A DNA stretch of 64,000 nt from 'Nostoc azollae' 0708 (GTDB lineage: Bacteria; Cyanobacteriota; Cyanobacteriia; Cyanobacteriales; Nostocaceae): assembly GCF_000196515.1 (NCBI RefSeq), contig NC_014248.1, positions 744,001-808,000 on the forward strand, read 5' to 3'. Below are positions 47,160-57,709 of this stretch, piece by piece. The stretch's first letter is position 1; each line of letters begins with the position of its first letter. The notes under the pieces were generated by a model. It searched no databases, was not told where the DNA came from, and was given only the letters and a program-made list of their open reading frames with translations. The position numbers and the translations under genes were made by a program.

Positions 47160-47620
47160 AAATCTCATCAGGTAGAAAATATAGAAATGCTGGAAAAAAA
47201 TACTGATACCAAAGAAGAGAATCAATCGAAAATATTATCAGATTTCATCAACTGTTAGTGACAATAAAGATGTTATTGACCGAGAAATATTAAGAGCAGG
47301 AAGGTTTATGTTTGCTACAAATATTTTGTGTGAAAAGGAACTAAGCAATGAGAAAATGCTTTCTGAATATACAGCGCAGCAATCGTGTGAAAGAGGATTT
47401 AGTTTTCTAGAAAACCCCTTATTTCTAGGGCATAGTGTTTTTTGGAAAGTCCAGAAACAATAGAAGCATTAGCAGTGAGAATGGGGTTTTGTTTACTAGT
47501 TTACACTCTAGCACAAAGAGAAATTAGAGCAACTTTAAAATACTTAAAGTATACTCTAAAAAATCAATTAGGAAAAGCCATAAATAATCCGATAAATAAA
47601 AAAGTGAGTCTTATAATTTG
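47160..47620 (+). pseudogene. IS1634-family transposase, 3' remnant
   Basis: Frames spell DREILRAGRFMFATNILCEK, ELSNEKMLSEYTAQQSCERG, FSFLENPLFLGHSVFF and EALAVRMGFCLLVYTLAQRE, the C-terminal catalytic part of IS1634 transposases including the Glu region YTAQQSCERGF. The N-terminal part is unrecognisable and the frame is broken. Confidence 0.75.
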
Positions 47621-47769
47621 ACATCTGAAATTAAGTATATTCTGCTCTTCCTCTCAGAGACTTGCTATAATTACTACAGATATATAAGTCGGTTTATGGA
47701 TATTATTAATATTTCAATTATTAGACAATTTGATTCATTAATAAAATTAATGAGGTAAGTATTCAGGTC

Positions 47770-48560
47770 TAAGGTGGAGGGATTGAAGAAGGTGTATGGA
47801 AAGCAGAGTGAACCATAGCTTTCATAGGTTGGTCAGAAAACTCAATTAGAGAAAGTGCTTGACGGCGACAAGTTTGTATAACCGTCAATAAATTGGCAGG
47901 ATGTTGGAATAGCTCCAGAGAAAGAGAACCACCACAGACTTTTTATTGTGTCAGTGCTAAACCTAACCTTAGTTCAGCTAAATTATGATCAAGGTCTAGT
48001 GCCTAAGGAAGGTAAAAGTTTACCAGGTTCCCCTGGGGCTTGATCAATGAATGAATGGAAGATTCAACTTTTGGTTGAAACTAGGATGGCCAAGTCAAGA
48101 ATTGATGAAGGTTTTGGGTTTGTTGGAATAAAGGGTAGCTTTTAAAACCATCTATGAGGTCCATGAATTTTGTGCCAACTTCTTGGTGATTGAAGCCAGG
48201 AATCTTGATTAGTGTCTTGAAGTGACGGGGTAGGGTAGATGTGCCTGACATTTCTGTTGAGCTGTGACCGGATAACCCTTATAGGCAGTAAAGTCATCAG
48301 AACTGAGTACACCAGAGTACCTTGAACCCACAATGGATTCTAATTCGCCAGGACAAGGAGTATCAGACCCATGCAATCAAGGGAAGTCACTATTGGCAAA
48401 AATCCATAACCATTGTTTTACCCATTTGACTACCCAGGGTATTTCATCCCCAAGGATATGAGGCTGGGTTTGTTTTATCCACTGTTTGAGGCTATGAATA
48501 CTTTGAGCCACTGGACCATCTAGTCCTTCACTGGTACCTACTAATGGCCCTAGTTATTAA
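47770..48560 (-). pseudogene. IS66-family transposase remnant
   Basis: Read leftward: SSDDFTAYKGYPVTAQQKCQ, HLPRHFKTLIKIPG, and further on HNLAELRLGLALTQ, KVCGGSLSLELFQHPANLL and TVIQTCRRQALSLIEF. These follow the IS66 C-terminal catalytic blocks (DNNLAER, GSxRS, TVIQTCRRQ). The middle is deleted and several stops are present. Confidence 0.75.
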
Positions 48561-48639
48561 TCCATCCCAAAATTGTATTCTTAGTCCACATCTCATTTCA
48601 ATACATTCATGACTATTTCCTTTGTTCGTACATATTTTT

Positions 48640-49425
48640 CACGACTTTGCTAACTATGTTGCTAGGTGCAAAGATCACAGATTAAGCTAATATCTTATTT
48701 CTCAAACCAGGAATCACAATAGTTTTATTTACCATTAGGCTAAAATAGCCAATTTTAGCGATAGTCTCACTATTTATCATTCTATTAATATGAGAAATTT
48801 TGGCTTCTTCCATTGTCGCTGCCTTTTGAAATTACGATCCTGTCAGTCCTGGAAAAAGAGTAGTTACTATTACACCTGTACCCTCTATTTCATTAGCAAT
48901 CACTTCGGAAAATGATAAAATATAAGCTTTAGTCGCAAAATACACTGCCATTAGTGGACCGGCTTGAGAAGCTGCAACTGAAGTAACATTTAATATTTTT
49001 CCATAGCCTTGGTAGATCATATCCTTGAGGAATAACTTAGTTAAATGGGTGAGACCCACTATGTTTACTTATAACATTTTTAGTTCTGTAGTGAGGTCAG
49101 TTTCGCTAAATACTCTATAGGTACCAAATCCAGCATTATTAACTAATACATCAATCTTGATTGCTGCTTGCTGTAAGTCATTGAATATTTCTTCTGGAGA
49201 TGTTGATATAGATAAATCTATAACTAAAGTTTTGACATAAATACCAAGTTTTTGGATGAATTCCTCAGCAATTAGCGCAAGTTTTTCTTGACCTTTATCC
49301 ACTAAAACTAGATTGTAACTATGACGAGCAAAAATATATGCTAATTGGTAGCAAGTTCCATGTGCTGATCCTGTAATAAGCGCAGTTTTCTGTTGGGATC
49401 TATGATCATTTTTCATTAGATACAA
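48640..49425 (-). pseudogene. Short-chain dehydrogenase/reductase pseudogene
   Basis: One frame gives an SDR: TALITGSAHGTCYQLAYIFA (altered cofactor Gly motif), LVNNAGFGTYRVFSE, an in-frame TAA after TELKML (49069), VNIVGLTHLTKLFLKDM, then YQGYGKILNVTSVAASQAG and YFATKAYILSFSE with catalytic Ser, Tyr and Lys. A TGA after FPGLTGS (48838) is followed by readable C-terminal sequence (TMEEAKISHINRMI). It lacks the RGSGR motif of HetN. Two nonsense codons make it a pseudogene. Confidence 0.82.
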
Positions 49426-50134
49426 TAGCTAATTTAACTTGAATAAACCAAGAAAGTTCTTATATGAACCTTATTTAAATTAACCTTTAGTAACCTGTGC
49501 ATCATTCAAGTTAACCATATCAGTCTCCCATCCGAGAACCTGTATTCCCTGATTTACTATCATGCAACTGATGAAGCTTTTTTGCGTAATACAGATTTTG
49601 TAAGTAAGTAATTTAGCCTGATTGATTACACAATTTTATGGCGACTGTAGCCAAATAGAATGAAAAAAGTGCAAGGTTTAGGATTGCTGAAGGATCATAC
49701 ATATTGATATCAAATCCGTTTGAACAACCACACTAAAAACAAGTGACAAATCCTTTGGTTACAGGGGATTGAAACTATGTGCCTTTAACCAGACTTGATA
49801 TAAAATACTACTTAGTTAAGAACTTGGAAACTTTCAGTTGCATTAGGGAATACTTAAAACTTAAAGGGTAAAGCTTTTTCTTCGTCCTTTTCCCTTTACT
49901 TAAGCGATAAGTATTGATACTTATTGTTGCCTTGAAACTATCTTACGGTTAAATAAGTCGACCTACGAATAATTCCCAACTCAAGTGATAACTTTATGGT
50001 GGGTTATAGGGTTGTAACTCACGTGATACTGTGGAGGGGTAAGACTCACCATTCCTGAATACGTTTTTGCAGTTATGATCTAAAAAAGTGAAAACTGTAA
50101 GTAAATTTATGAAAGATTAGGTGGAAAAAGCCTT
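49426..50134. other. Intergenic, no gene recognised
   Basis: AT-rich. It includes one orphan sequence (acaggggattgaaac, about 49760-49774) that looks like a CRISPR repeat end but has no second copy nearby. The promoter of the superoxide dismutase gene should lie in the last 150 bases. Confidence 0.5.
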
Positions 50135-50857
50135 ATGACTTTAAATCGTCGTCATTTCTTACTTTTACTGGGTGCTACTGCGAGTGCTTTTATTTTAGAT
50201 AGCAATGCTACCGCTGAAACACCTTCCCATACAACACCGACTATTCAATTACCCCCTTTACCTTACGCTTACGAAGCACTAGAACCGCATATCGACAGTA
50301 GAACAATGCAGTTTCATCACGATAAACACCATGCAGCCTATGTCAACAACTTAAATAAGGTATTAGACAAATACCCAAAACTGAAAAATAAACCTGTAGA
50401 AGCACTGCTACAAAATCTCGATCAGGTACCGTCAGATATTAGAACTATAGTTAGAAATAATGCGGGTGGTCATGTTAACCACTCGATGTTTTGGAAAATA
50501 ATGAAACCTAATGGTGGTGGTGAACCTAGCGGAGAAGTAGCAACTGCAATTAAAGATAATTTTGGCAGTTTCATAGATTTTCGAAGAAAGTTTAATGAAG
50601 CTGGTGCTGGTCGTTTTGGTAGCGGTTGGGTTTGGTTAGTTCGCACTAAAAACGGTAAGCTGGAAATCACAACCACAGGAAATCAAGATAGTCCAATTAT
50701 GAAAGGCAAATACCCAATTTTTGGTAATGATGTTTGGGAACATGCCTATTATTTGAAATATCAAAACCGCCGACCTGACTATTTAGAAGCTTGGTGGAAT
50801 GTAGTGAATTGGGATGAAATTAATCAAAGGTTTGCAAATGGAAGTGAATTAGGGTAA
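50135..50857 (+). CDS. sodA: Fe/Mn superoxide dismutase with twin-arginine-like signal
   Basis: This 240-residue enzyme converts superoxide to peroxide and oxygen. Metal ligands are the His in [13 protein letters not shown] (about 54-66), the His of [10 protein letters not shown] (about 111-120), and Asp and His in [15 protein letters not shown]. The N-terminus [20 protein letters not shown] has paired Arg then a hydrophobic run, as in Tat export signals, so the enzyme is probably in the periplasm or thylakoid lumen. The Gly/Gln pattern around NNAGGHVNH favours manganese, as in the membrane-attached MnSOD of Anabaena. Ribosome site TAGGTGG precedes the ATG. Confidence 0.92.
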   Translation: MTLNRRHFLLLLGATASAFILDSNATAETPSHTTPTIQLPPLPYAYEALEPHIDSRTMQFHHDKHHAAYVNNLNKVLDKYPKLKNKPVEALLQNLDQVPSDIRTIVRNNAGGHVNHSMFWKIMKPNGGGEPSGEVATAIKDNFGSFIDFRRKFNEAGAGRFGSGWVWLVRTKNGKLEITTTGNQDSPIMKGKYPIFGNDVWEHAYYLKYQNRRPDYLEAWWNVVNWDEINQRFANGSELG

Positions 50858-51135
50858 TTGCCATCTTTTTAGTCCTGAGAATGTCTAAACCATTCTACAG
50901 TTGCTTAAGTCAGTGTGATCGCTAACTTTTTTGTTTTTGGGGATTAACTCTCCAGTTGAATTATTCAGGATGTGTCATAAAACCCAATTCTAACACTACT
51001 GATGGTGCAATTTCTAGACGAGTCAGTGCTAAGTTAATTCAATACACAACTTGAGATTTACATCCTAATTTACAGGATTTAAGTAACTGGCACAAATAGC
51101 GGGCGGCATGTAGCCCTGGCACGGAACAATTGAAC

Positions 51136-52016
51136 TCAAACCAAGCACATAGGAAGACTGGGGCATTTTAGTTGCTGAATTAAATAATTAAAAAGGAATC
51201 TATGCTTGTTTTGATAAACAGTTTGACCAGTTTGACAGGCTAAATTGTTTAATTTAATCCAAACCAACATTGCACAAGCAATATGATTTCTTTGAAACCT
51301 AGCTTTACAACATTGACAATATTTAATGCCAGTTATTTGTTTAATCTCTCGGTGAAACTCCTCGATTTTCCAACGAATTTTACACACCTCTTCTACAACA
51401 TTCGTATAACTTTGAGATAAATCGTTAGTAGCGACATAATCCGTTCTGTTGGTAGAAACAGCAACCCGGAACAGTTTCACTCTTTTCTGAGCGGGAAACC
51501 CTTTAATTTTTATAATTTTACCACATTCTAACTCTTGAGTACTCCATTCTCATAATTCAATAGGTTTATCTTTTCCTTTGGCAAATGTATCATCAACTAA
51601 CCGATCCTTTTTTAAAGGGCAATAATAAATTTTGTCTAAGCTATCAATATACAGCATGAAACTGTTTACTGCATACCATGTGCCCATCAAAACCATATCA
51701 AATGGGAAAAGCTTATAATAAACCAGGTTTTGCAGCATATCTTTCACATGGTCTATCTTGGTTTTACCATCCACATCCGCATTAAAAATGCGGTGATCTA
51801 TTCCCCAAAATCTTTTGACTTTAGAATCCACATATACACAACTGAATACACTAATTCCTTCGAGTATGCCATGTTCATTACCACTATATTGTCTCCTCAC
51901 CATCTCTATTTCTTCACAATACCTTTTGTCTAAAACACTATGATCAAATATCATGTACCCATTACGATTTGACTACTTAATAAGTATTGGCAGTAATCAA
52001 GTTTAGTAAATCTCAT
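51136..52016 (-). pseudogene. IS701/IS4-type transposase, internally deleted
   Basis: The frame from the ATG at 52016 begins MRFTKLDYCQYLLSSQI, then jumps over about 50 codons to MIFDHSVLDKRYCEEIEMVR, RQYSGNEHGILEGISVF, VLMGTWYAVNSFMLYI, stop at 51550, QELECGKIIKIKGFPA and WKIEEFHREIKQITGIKYCQ. The DDE blocks are FDHSVLDK, MGTWYA and IEEFHRE. An internal deletion, a stop and a frame break kill it. It is a different subgroup from the IS701-like triple in this window. Confidence 0.8.
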
Positions 52017-52196
52017 TACCGTCAGCAATATTTATATAATACAATCTCCTACCTATTTTCTCATGAATATTTCAAGAATGTTTCCTGTTGCAGCTAATTC
52101 CTATGGGTTGATAAAGCTTTCGGTATCCGATTCATTTAATACCGGATGTGCTATATTTCACCCATCGCCTGTGCCAGTTGCCTAAGTCCTGATTTA

Positions 52197-52380
52197 TTAA
52201 CTAGCACCTCGCTTTTGTAAGTCGGTAGGCAGTAATTTAGAAACAGTTAAATTCCCATCCTTGGCTAAAAACCCAGTGGCACCAGTAGCACCATTTTCTT
52301 TCCCACCATCTCCTGGATTAACTAAAATTTAAATACCAGATAATGCCTTGTATTTTTTTACTACAGCAGATTACAGATCA
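52197..52380 (-). pseudogene. N-acetylmuramoyl-L-alanine amidase (Amidase_3) fragment
   Basis: The frame reads KYKALSGI, stop, ILVNPGDGGKENGATGATGF, LAKDGNLTVSKLLPTDLQKR, GAS, stop. This matches the start of the Amidase_3 domain, usually VVDPGHGGKDSGA and EKDVNLTVSKLLRDELVKRG. The zinc His of DPGHGG is replaced by Asp. Only about 55 codons remain of a cell-wall amidase of the AmiC type. Confidence 0.65.
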
Positions 52381-52650
52381 ATGAGGTATAGAATCTAAAT
52401 TCTATCCTAGACAGCAAGAGAGTTCTACTCCTGACTCCTGGCTCCTGCTGTATCTTTTGGTAGTCGGCAACTTGCATTAAACCTTGTAAGGGTTCTACTG
52501 CGGCTACAACTTGCGATGGACTATCAAGAAAGACTAAAAGAAAAAATTCTACTAACCTACGCAATTGATTGAAAGTTTTTAACTTTAACCTAATTGTATT
52601 GAAATATAAAATAGTTTAGCACATTCTTAAACAGTGTTCTCAAAACTCAT

Positions 52651-53406
52651 TTAAAGTGGCCTCTGGGTTGGTACACCCACAGCACGAGGAAAATTAAAAG
52701 CTGTATTTTTCACCTTTCGCAAATATAAATAATGACGAATACTGTTAGTTAAAGGAGTTGTGAATTCCTCAATTAATTCAACTCTTCCACCTAACTGCTT
52801 AACTGCATTTTGTAAACTTTGGTTTTCTTCCTCCGTCCAACTTCCCCGATAAATTACAGCTAAACCACCTTTCTTCACCAAAGGTAAGCTATATTCAGCA
52901 CAAGCAGAAGCGCTACCAACAGCACGAATAACAGCTAAATCATAGTTTTCTCTATGTTTATTTTCCTGTCCTATTTCTTCGACTCTCCCGACAAGAGTTT
53001 TAGCATTTGTGAGAGAGAGATTACTTAAAACAGTGTCAATAAAATTTATTTTTTTACGAGTAGAATCTAACAAAGTTACCTGACAACTGAGAAAAATAAT
53101 AGAAATTGGTACACCAGGAAATCCTGCACCTGTGCCAATGTCGATCACAGATGCATTTTGATTCAAAAAAGGAATAAATTGTTGTTTTGGTGCAATTCCC
53201 TTTAAAGAATCCCAAAGATGTTTTTCCCAAAATTCTTCAGGTTCCGTAATCCGAGTTAAATTAAGTTGACGATTTCCTTCTAAAATTAACTTATACAACT
53301 GCTGAAGTTGTTCTTGTTGTTGATTTGTAGGTTGCCAATTGAAAGTTTGTTGCCATATTTCTGGCATTTCCGGCAAACTAGCTACAGGTAAAGATTCTAA
53401 ATTCAT
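52651..53406 (-). CDS. rsmG: 16S rRNA (guanine-527-N7)-methyltransferase RsmG
   Basis: This 251-residue enzyme methylates G527 in the 530 loop of 16S rRNA using S-adenosylmethionine. The SAM motif is ASVIDIGTGAGFPGVPISI near residues 84-102, preceded by NLTRITEPEEFWEKHLWDSL. Further motifs include VTLLDSTRKKINFID and YDLAVIRAVGSAS. The length is normal for cyanobacterial RsmG with its C-terminal extension. The start at 53406 fits the family N-terminus. It is intact and alone among remnants. Confidence 0.96.
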   Translation of the reverse strand: MNLESLPVASLPEMPEIWQQTFNWQPTNQQQEQLQQLYKLILEGNRQLNLTRITEPEEFWEKHLWDSLKGIAPKQQFIPFLNQNASVIDIGTGAGFPGVPISIIFLSCQVTLLDSTRKKINFIDTVLSNLSLTNAKTLVGRVEEIGQENKHRENYDLAVIRAVGSASACAEYSLPLVKKGGLAVIYRGSWTEEENQSLQNAVKQLGGRVELIEEFTTPLTNSIRHYLYLRKVKNTAFNFPRAVGVPTQRPL

Positions 53407-53512
53407 TTGTACTCAGTCAATTGTTTGCGTGTAAGTATTCAAAATACAGAATGCTAAAGAGATTTCCAACCCTCTAACCTGCTATGGTAATAATTACCAT
53501 CTATATACAAAA

Positions 53513-53782
53513 CTACTCTTCTGACTCCTTAGTATCTCCAAAGCCTTCAGAAGGAAAGAGTTTAATCATTTCACTGGAAGTTAAATTATTTTCTTGCGCT
53601 AATTCATCTAAATTTGTCCAAGCTATATCTGTAAGCCTGATAGACCGCATTTTTTAGTCTCAGAACCATAAATAATCAGCCTGAAATTTACCTCCTGGTG
53701 TGCGCTTGCCTCTGGGTGGTTTATGCCTTGTTCCTGAATACTTGTCAGCATTTATATTGGGTGATATTTGATTACTGCTCAT
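53513..53782 (-). pseudogene. Small ribbon-helix-helix-like protein, interrupted
   Basis: A single frame gives MSSNQISPNINADKYSGTRH, KPPRGKRTPGGKFQADYLWF, then TGA, D, TAA, then KMRSIRLTDIAWTNLDELAQ and ENNLTSSEMIKLFPSEGFGD. The second half resembles a CopG-like ribbon-helix-helix. Two close stops mean either a pseudogene or two tiny genes, with the second starting at the internal ATG. Confidence 0.55.
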
Positions 53783-54194
53783 TAACTTAACAAGTTGAGG
53801 GAGCTATAAGCAAAGTGAAACTATCACAGGACAAAGGTTGTACGTGATAGCTCCCTCGAAAAATTGATAAAAGGACGGTGCTTATTCAAAATTAATTGTA
53901 AAGCCATTAGGCGGCTAGATCAGCATAAACTGTGAAGAGAGGAAAAGAATGGTCTTGTTAATGGAGGAACTCATCAGTTTTATTCGCAATAAGTGGACAT
54001 TTTATCACTAGGTTATAAGGGCTATAACCCTTATACGGAAAACTTTTTAGGTTCTTTATCACCCCCTCAACTTAACAAGATTATCAATCAAGTGATCGCT
54101 CTCCATTGGTCAAATATGTCGACCATGCAACATATCTGAATAATCGTAAGTTCAGGTCTCCTAAGTCAGGATACTCCAAACTAAGACGGTGTCA
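53783..54194. other. Intergenic, with a palindromic hairpin
   Basis: No gene. ATAAGGG and CCCTTAT form a hairpin at about 54015-54034, resembling a terminator or an element end. Confidence 0.5.
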
Positions 54195-55140
54195 GTCTTA
54201 GGAAGAATCCAACCCAAGGGAAAAGTAATTACACTTTCTGCACCCACATCTAGTTAAGGCAACCGAGTAGACTCACATCTTACACCAACAAAAATTGATG
54301 GAATTCAATCACACAGTATTTTATCAAAACCCTTGATTTACCGATAGAAACGAATAAAAATAAGGTGGCCTTATCCCCTATATTTTGAGGTTACCTGGGT
54401 TTGTACGGGGAGGTACAAGATATGAGTCAACTTTTGGTCAAAGAAGGCGATAAAGTTAAAGCCAGACAAGTCATACCCATTTTAGTTAACCGCCCCTGTC
54501 TCCAAGCTGCTGATCAAGAAGCACAAGCAGCGGTAAAAATTGCTCAGATAAACCTAAAAAAAGTTAAATCAGGTGCGAAAATTGGAGAAATAGAAGCCCA
54601 AAAAACCAAAATTGCTAGAATGTGAGCCCAAAATTTAGGAGATGAAACTGGACAGAGAGAAACCGTAGCAAGATTAGAAGCACAATGCCAAGGTTAAACC
54701 AATGCACAACGCGCAACAATTAATAGTCTACAAGTAGAAGTCACAAATACTCAAGTTGAACTGCAAAGATACCAGCAACTTTACAAAGATGGAGTAATTT
54801 CTCAATCTTTATTTGATAGTAAAAACCTGAGTATGGATACCATTACGCAACAATTGAGTGAAGTTAAAGCAAACCTCAATCGTATTGATAGCAAGGGAAA
54901 AAAGCAAATTAGCGAAGCCAAAACCTCCCTAAACCGGGTTAACGCCACTGCTAGCAAATAAATCAGTCCTGCCCAAGCCACATTAAACCAAATAGCCGAA
55001 GTTAACCGCACCATAGCCCCAGCACAACAAGCAAAGGCAAATTTATATCGAACTTATGTAAAAGCCGCACAAAACGGCATAATATTTGATGTTCACACCC
55101 GTGCTGAGAGCAACACGATTTTGCGAGGTGGGGCAAGTAC
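54195..55140 (+). pseudogene. devB: DevB-type (HlyD) exporter adaptor pseudogene
   Basis: Fragments in order: GRIQPKGKVITLSAPTSS (about 54196), then after roughly 130 bases of foreign-looking sequence SQLLVKEGDKVKARQVIPIL, KVKSGAKIGEIEAQKTKI, stop, VTNTQVELQRYQQLYKDGVI, SQSLFDSKNLSMD and KAAQNGIIFDVHTRAES. This is the DevB/HlyD lipoyl plus coiled-coil pattern. DevB is the adaptor of the DevBCA-TolC pump that exports heterocyst glycolipids. Insertion, stops and loss of the 3' end at about 55105-55140 inactivate this copy. Confidence 0.8.
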
Positions 55141-55275
55141 CAACCACAGCCATGGCTAAAATATTTTCCTGGAATTAAAGTACAATAAATCACATCAAAT
55201 AAATAAAATTCCAAGACAAAGTATCTTCTCAAAATATCCTAAGAAGACTTGCATTTAATAATTTGTGGCTAGCGG
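55105..55275 (+). repeat. ~170-bp direct repeat, copy 1
   Basis: From gagcaacacgattt onward the sequence matches 56831-57019 with small gaps (shared: aaagtatcttctcaaaatat). It follows the broken end of devB and touches the left end of the IS701-like copy. Origin unknown. Confidence 0.75.
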
Positions 55276-56631
55276 GACTTAAATAAAAATCAAGCCCAAA
55301 TGTAGCCTAAACTGGCTTGATAAGAAGGAAACACGTCCGGATTCCAGTTGAACCAATCAATAAAATAGAAAGGATATGGCTGTTCTCAACGCTTCTAAAG
55401 CTGCAGTAAAAGTATTCAAAGGTTTCTTAGCCCACCTTGGTCTTAATCCTCCAGTCCACTGATGGCCAAGAATAAAAGTGTAGGCACAGAAAACCAAAAT
55501 AAAATGGCGCAGTAAACTGCTGTTATCTCCAACTTGATATTCTTTGAGTCCTAACCATCCCTTGGCTTCCCTGTAAAAAACTTATACCCAATTTCTTTGA
55601 GAATATGTATCAACTATCTACTGGGGTGTGATAACTGATGAAGAAACATTGGTCATAAAGTAGTCAATATCGGTGGCTTGAGAGAAAGTAGAAGCATTGA
55701 TGACGATAGCAATATTACCCTTTCCACTTAAGGCTGATATTTCTACTTCTTTAGTTACTACCCATAATGTTTTGGGTTTATCTAACTGCAGTTCAATTTC
55801 TGTAAAAGCCTGTTGGGGTAAACTTTGTGCTAATTCATCTAACCGAATTATTTGTGGACTATCCTCTTGGTCACTGCCAAGGACTTTGGGATTTTTAGCT
55901 AATCCTCCTCAATACTTTCAATTCCGGTTTTCTATCTTTAATAAGAAAGATGTATTGTGGCCATATCCAGGATCTATAATTACTATTCTTGGTTGATAAC
56001 CACGGCTTAAGGTCAGATGTATTAATTTAATTCCTAACTCAGGTTTCTTCTTTGTTCTCAAATAGAGGGTCTGGTTTCCCTTTGGGTAAAGAATCACCGT
56101 GGTGATATAATTCTATATCTAATGGTAAGCTTTTACTGCCATATAGATGTGTTGTTACTACTACTATTCCAGTATCCCTTTTCCCAATTTCTCCAATATA
56201 TTGTCTTCCTACTCCATCCCTAAAATTCCCGCTTTTTCTATGGACAGAATCATCAATTATTAAGCTAAATCCTCTGGTGATTCTCCTCTGACTATATTTG
56301 TTCATAATCTCTAACCGACGGTCATTGACTTGGGAACTGGACCAAGATACTTCAGTTAAAACGTGGTGTAATCGGTGGTAGGTCACCCCTAGGGCATTCT
56401 CTGCCATTTGAAATAGGTTTTTTCTCTTATTTTCACCCAATCATCTCCCTAAATCATGTCTAAACTCTCTTTTTTCCCCTTGATGAGTAAATACATCATT
56501 AAATGACACCATCTTTCAAACCATGGTGCCATTGCTGCGGCAGTAGTTTCTTTCATCAGCTTCTTTTAACGTGAAAGCTACACCGGAATCCTATGATACT
56601 CCTTTTTAGTCTTAACTTTTATTTAAGTCCC
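55274..56631 (-). mobile_element. IS701-like insertion sequence, best preserved copy (degenerate)
   Basis: This 1358-bp element has terminal repeats GGGACTTAAATAAAA at the left and their complement at the right. The transposase is broken into frames: MAENALGVTYHRLHHVL, RGFSLIIDDSVHRKSG and DGVGRQYIGEIGKRDTGIVV (56039-56440), with the remaining parts as at 33465-34800. The flanks CTAG and TTAA each fit the YTAR target rule of IS701 but are not identical to each other. Confidence 0.85.
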
Positions 56632-56636
56632 GTTAA

Positions 56637-56894
56637 TTAAATTACAGTAATGTCACTATTACTGAGAAACTGCTGAGTACTTAGAGTGGGAATACGAACG
56701 CTTAAATCTGCGCAATTACCATCAGTATCAAAGAATAATGCACCGTTGCTGGTATTGTAAATCAATGGTTGTAAACCATCAGTAGCTCTAGTCACACCTA
56801 TACTGTAAATTAAAGCTGTAGAGTTTAAAGGGGAGCAACACGATTTCATGACGTGTGGCAGAAGTGTAATTTTAGCTACGCCAGCCACAGACAT
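56637..56894 (-). pseudogene. C-terminal fragment of an RTX/calcium-binding-type protein
   Basis: The segment LIYNTSNGALFFDTDGN, then SVRIPTLSTQQFLSNSDITV ends at a natural stop and resembles the last 40 residues of cyanobacterial secreted RTX-repeat proteins. The preceding SIGVTRATDGLQP fits the same. The first 25 codons overlap the direct repeat at 56831-57019 and are not part of that family, so this is a fragment. Confidence 0.5.
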
Positions 56895-57019
56895 GGCTAA
56901 AAAATTTGTCTGGAATTAAGGTAAGACAAATCACACCAAACAGATAAAGTTCCAACACAAAGTATCTTCTCAAAATATCCTACGAAGATTTGCATTCTAT
57001 AATTTGTAGCTGGTGGGAA
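56831..57019 (+). repeat. ~185-bp direct repeat, copy 2
   Basis: Same orientation as 55105-55275 and about 1.73 kb away, with a small insertion near 56850-56865. Confidence 0.75.
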
Positions 57020-57109
57020 TAAGCTCCTTAGGTCAGTAAGCAAATAAGCAGGTATTGATTAGCATAGAAAATTCTGTTAAATGGGAGTTGTAGCTCTAAA
57101 ATATTAGAC

Positions 57110-57660
57110 AGTTTGAAGATGGATAAAAGAGGTAAAAATGGAATTACAGAAATTCCGCCAACTTCCAGCTATCCATTGAGAACAAAGATTTAACATAATT
57201 TCCTCATTGTCTTTTAACCAAAATTTACTGTTCTCTTTCATTCTTAAATTGATAACTTGGCGGATTAAACTTTCCATAGCTCCACTACCAATAGGTAATC
57301 TACGAGCTAAAACTTTAGCATAATTTGAAGGTTATTCCCCATAGGTATGTAAAAGATAATTCCCTTATTGAACCAGCATTTTAGAGTGATATCCTACTGC
57401 TGAAGTAATAAATTCATCCATATTAATGTAGCTTCTCTAATCTTTTGTTCATAGGCCTTAAAAGTTTTTCCGTTCCATTGGGGAATGTTTTTTTCTAAAA
57501 GTTTCGTAACTTACTCTTGAAAATCTTTCAAACATCTGCTTAAATAAATTAGGACTTCAATATATATTTGTGTCATTATTTGTGTCATTAATGGTAGACG
57601 TTTCCTGTTTTTTCTTTGGCGATCCTACCTGTTTTTGAACAAAATACCAGTCTGTCCCAA
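57110..57660 (-). pseudogene. Transposase remnant (possibly ISKra4-type)
   Basis: Leftward reading gives LARRLPIGSGAMESLIRQVI, NLRMKENSKFWLKDNEEIML and SQWIAGSW. The GSGxxES...RMK block is typical of the C-terminal DDE part of ISKra4-like transposases. The upstream half is unreadable and stops are present. Confidence 0.6.
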
Positions 57661-57709
57661 CTTCTCTCATCTGATAAATTTGTTTAAATGATTTTATTTA
57701 ATTTAGATG

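Noticed and set aside
48640-49425. hetN, because an SDR gene occurs in a heterocyst-former region
   Set aside because: The RGSGR signal motif of HetN is absent, the cofactor Gly motif is altered and the frame is broken.
49755-49780. Sequence ending 'ggggattgaaac' resembling a cyanobacterial CRISPR repeat
   Set aside because: Only one copy was seen, with no regular spacing or second repeat within several hundred bases and no cas gene, so it is not an array.
33465-56631. Evidence that an inversion between the two IS701-like copies already happened
   Set aside because: I compared the four flanks for swapped target duplications (CTAA, CTCT, CTAG, TTAA). No pairing, before or after a virtual inversion, gives matching duplications.
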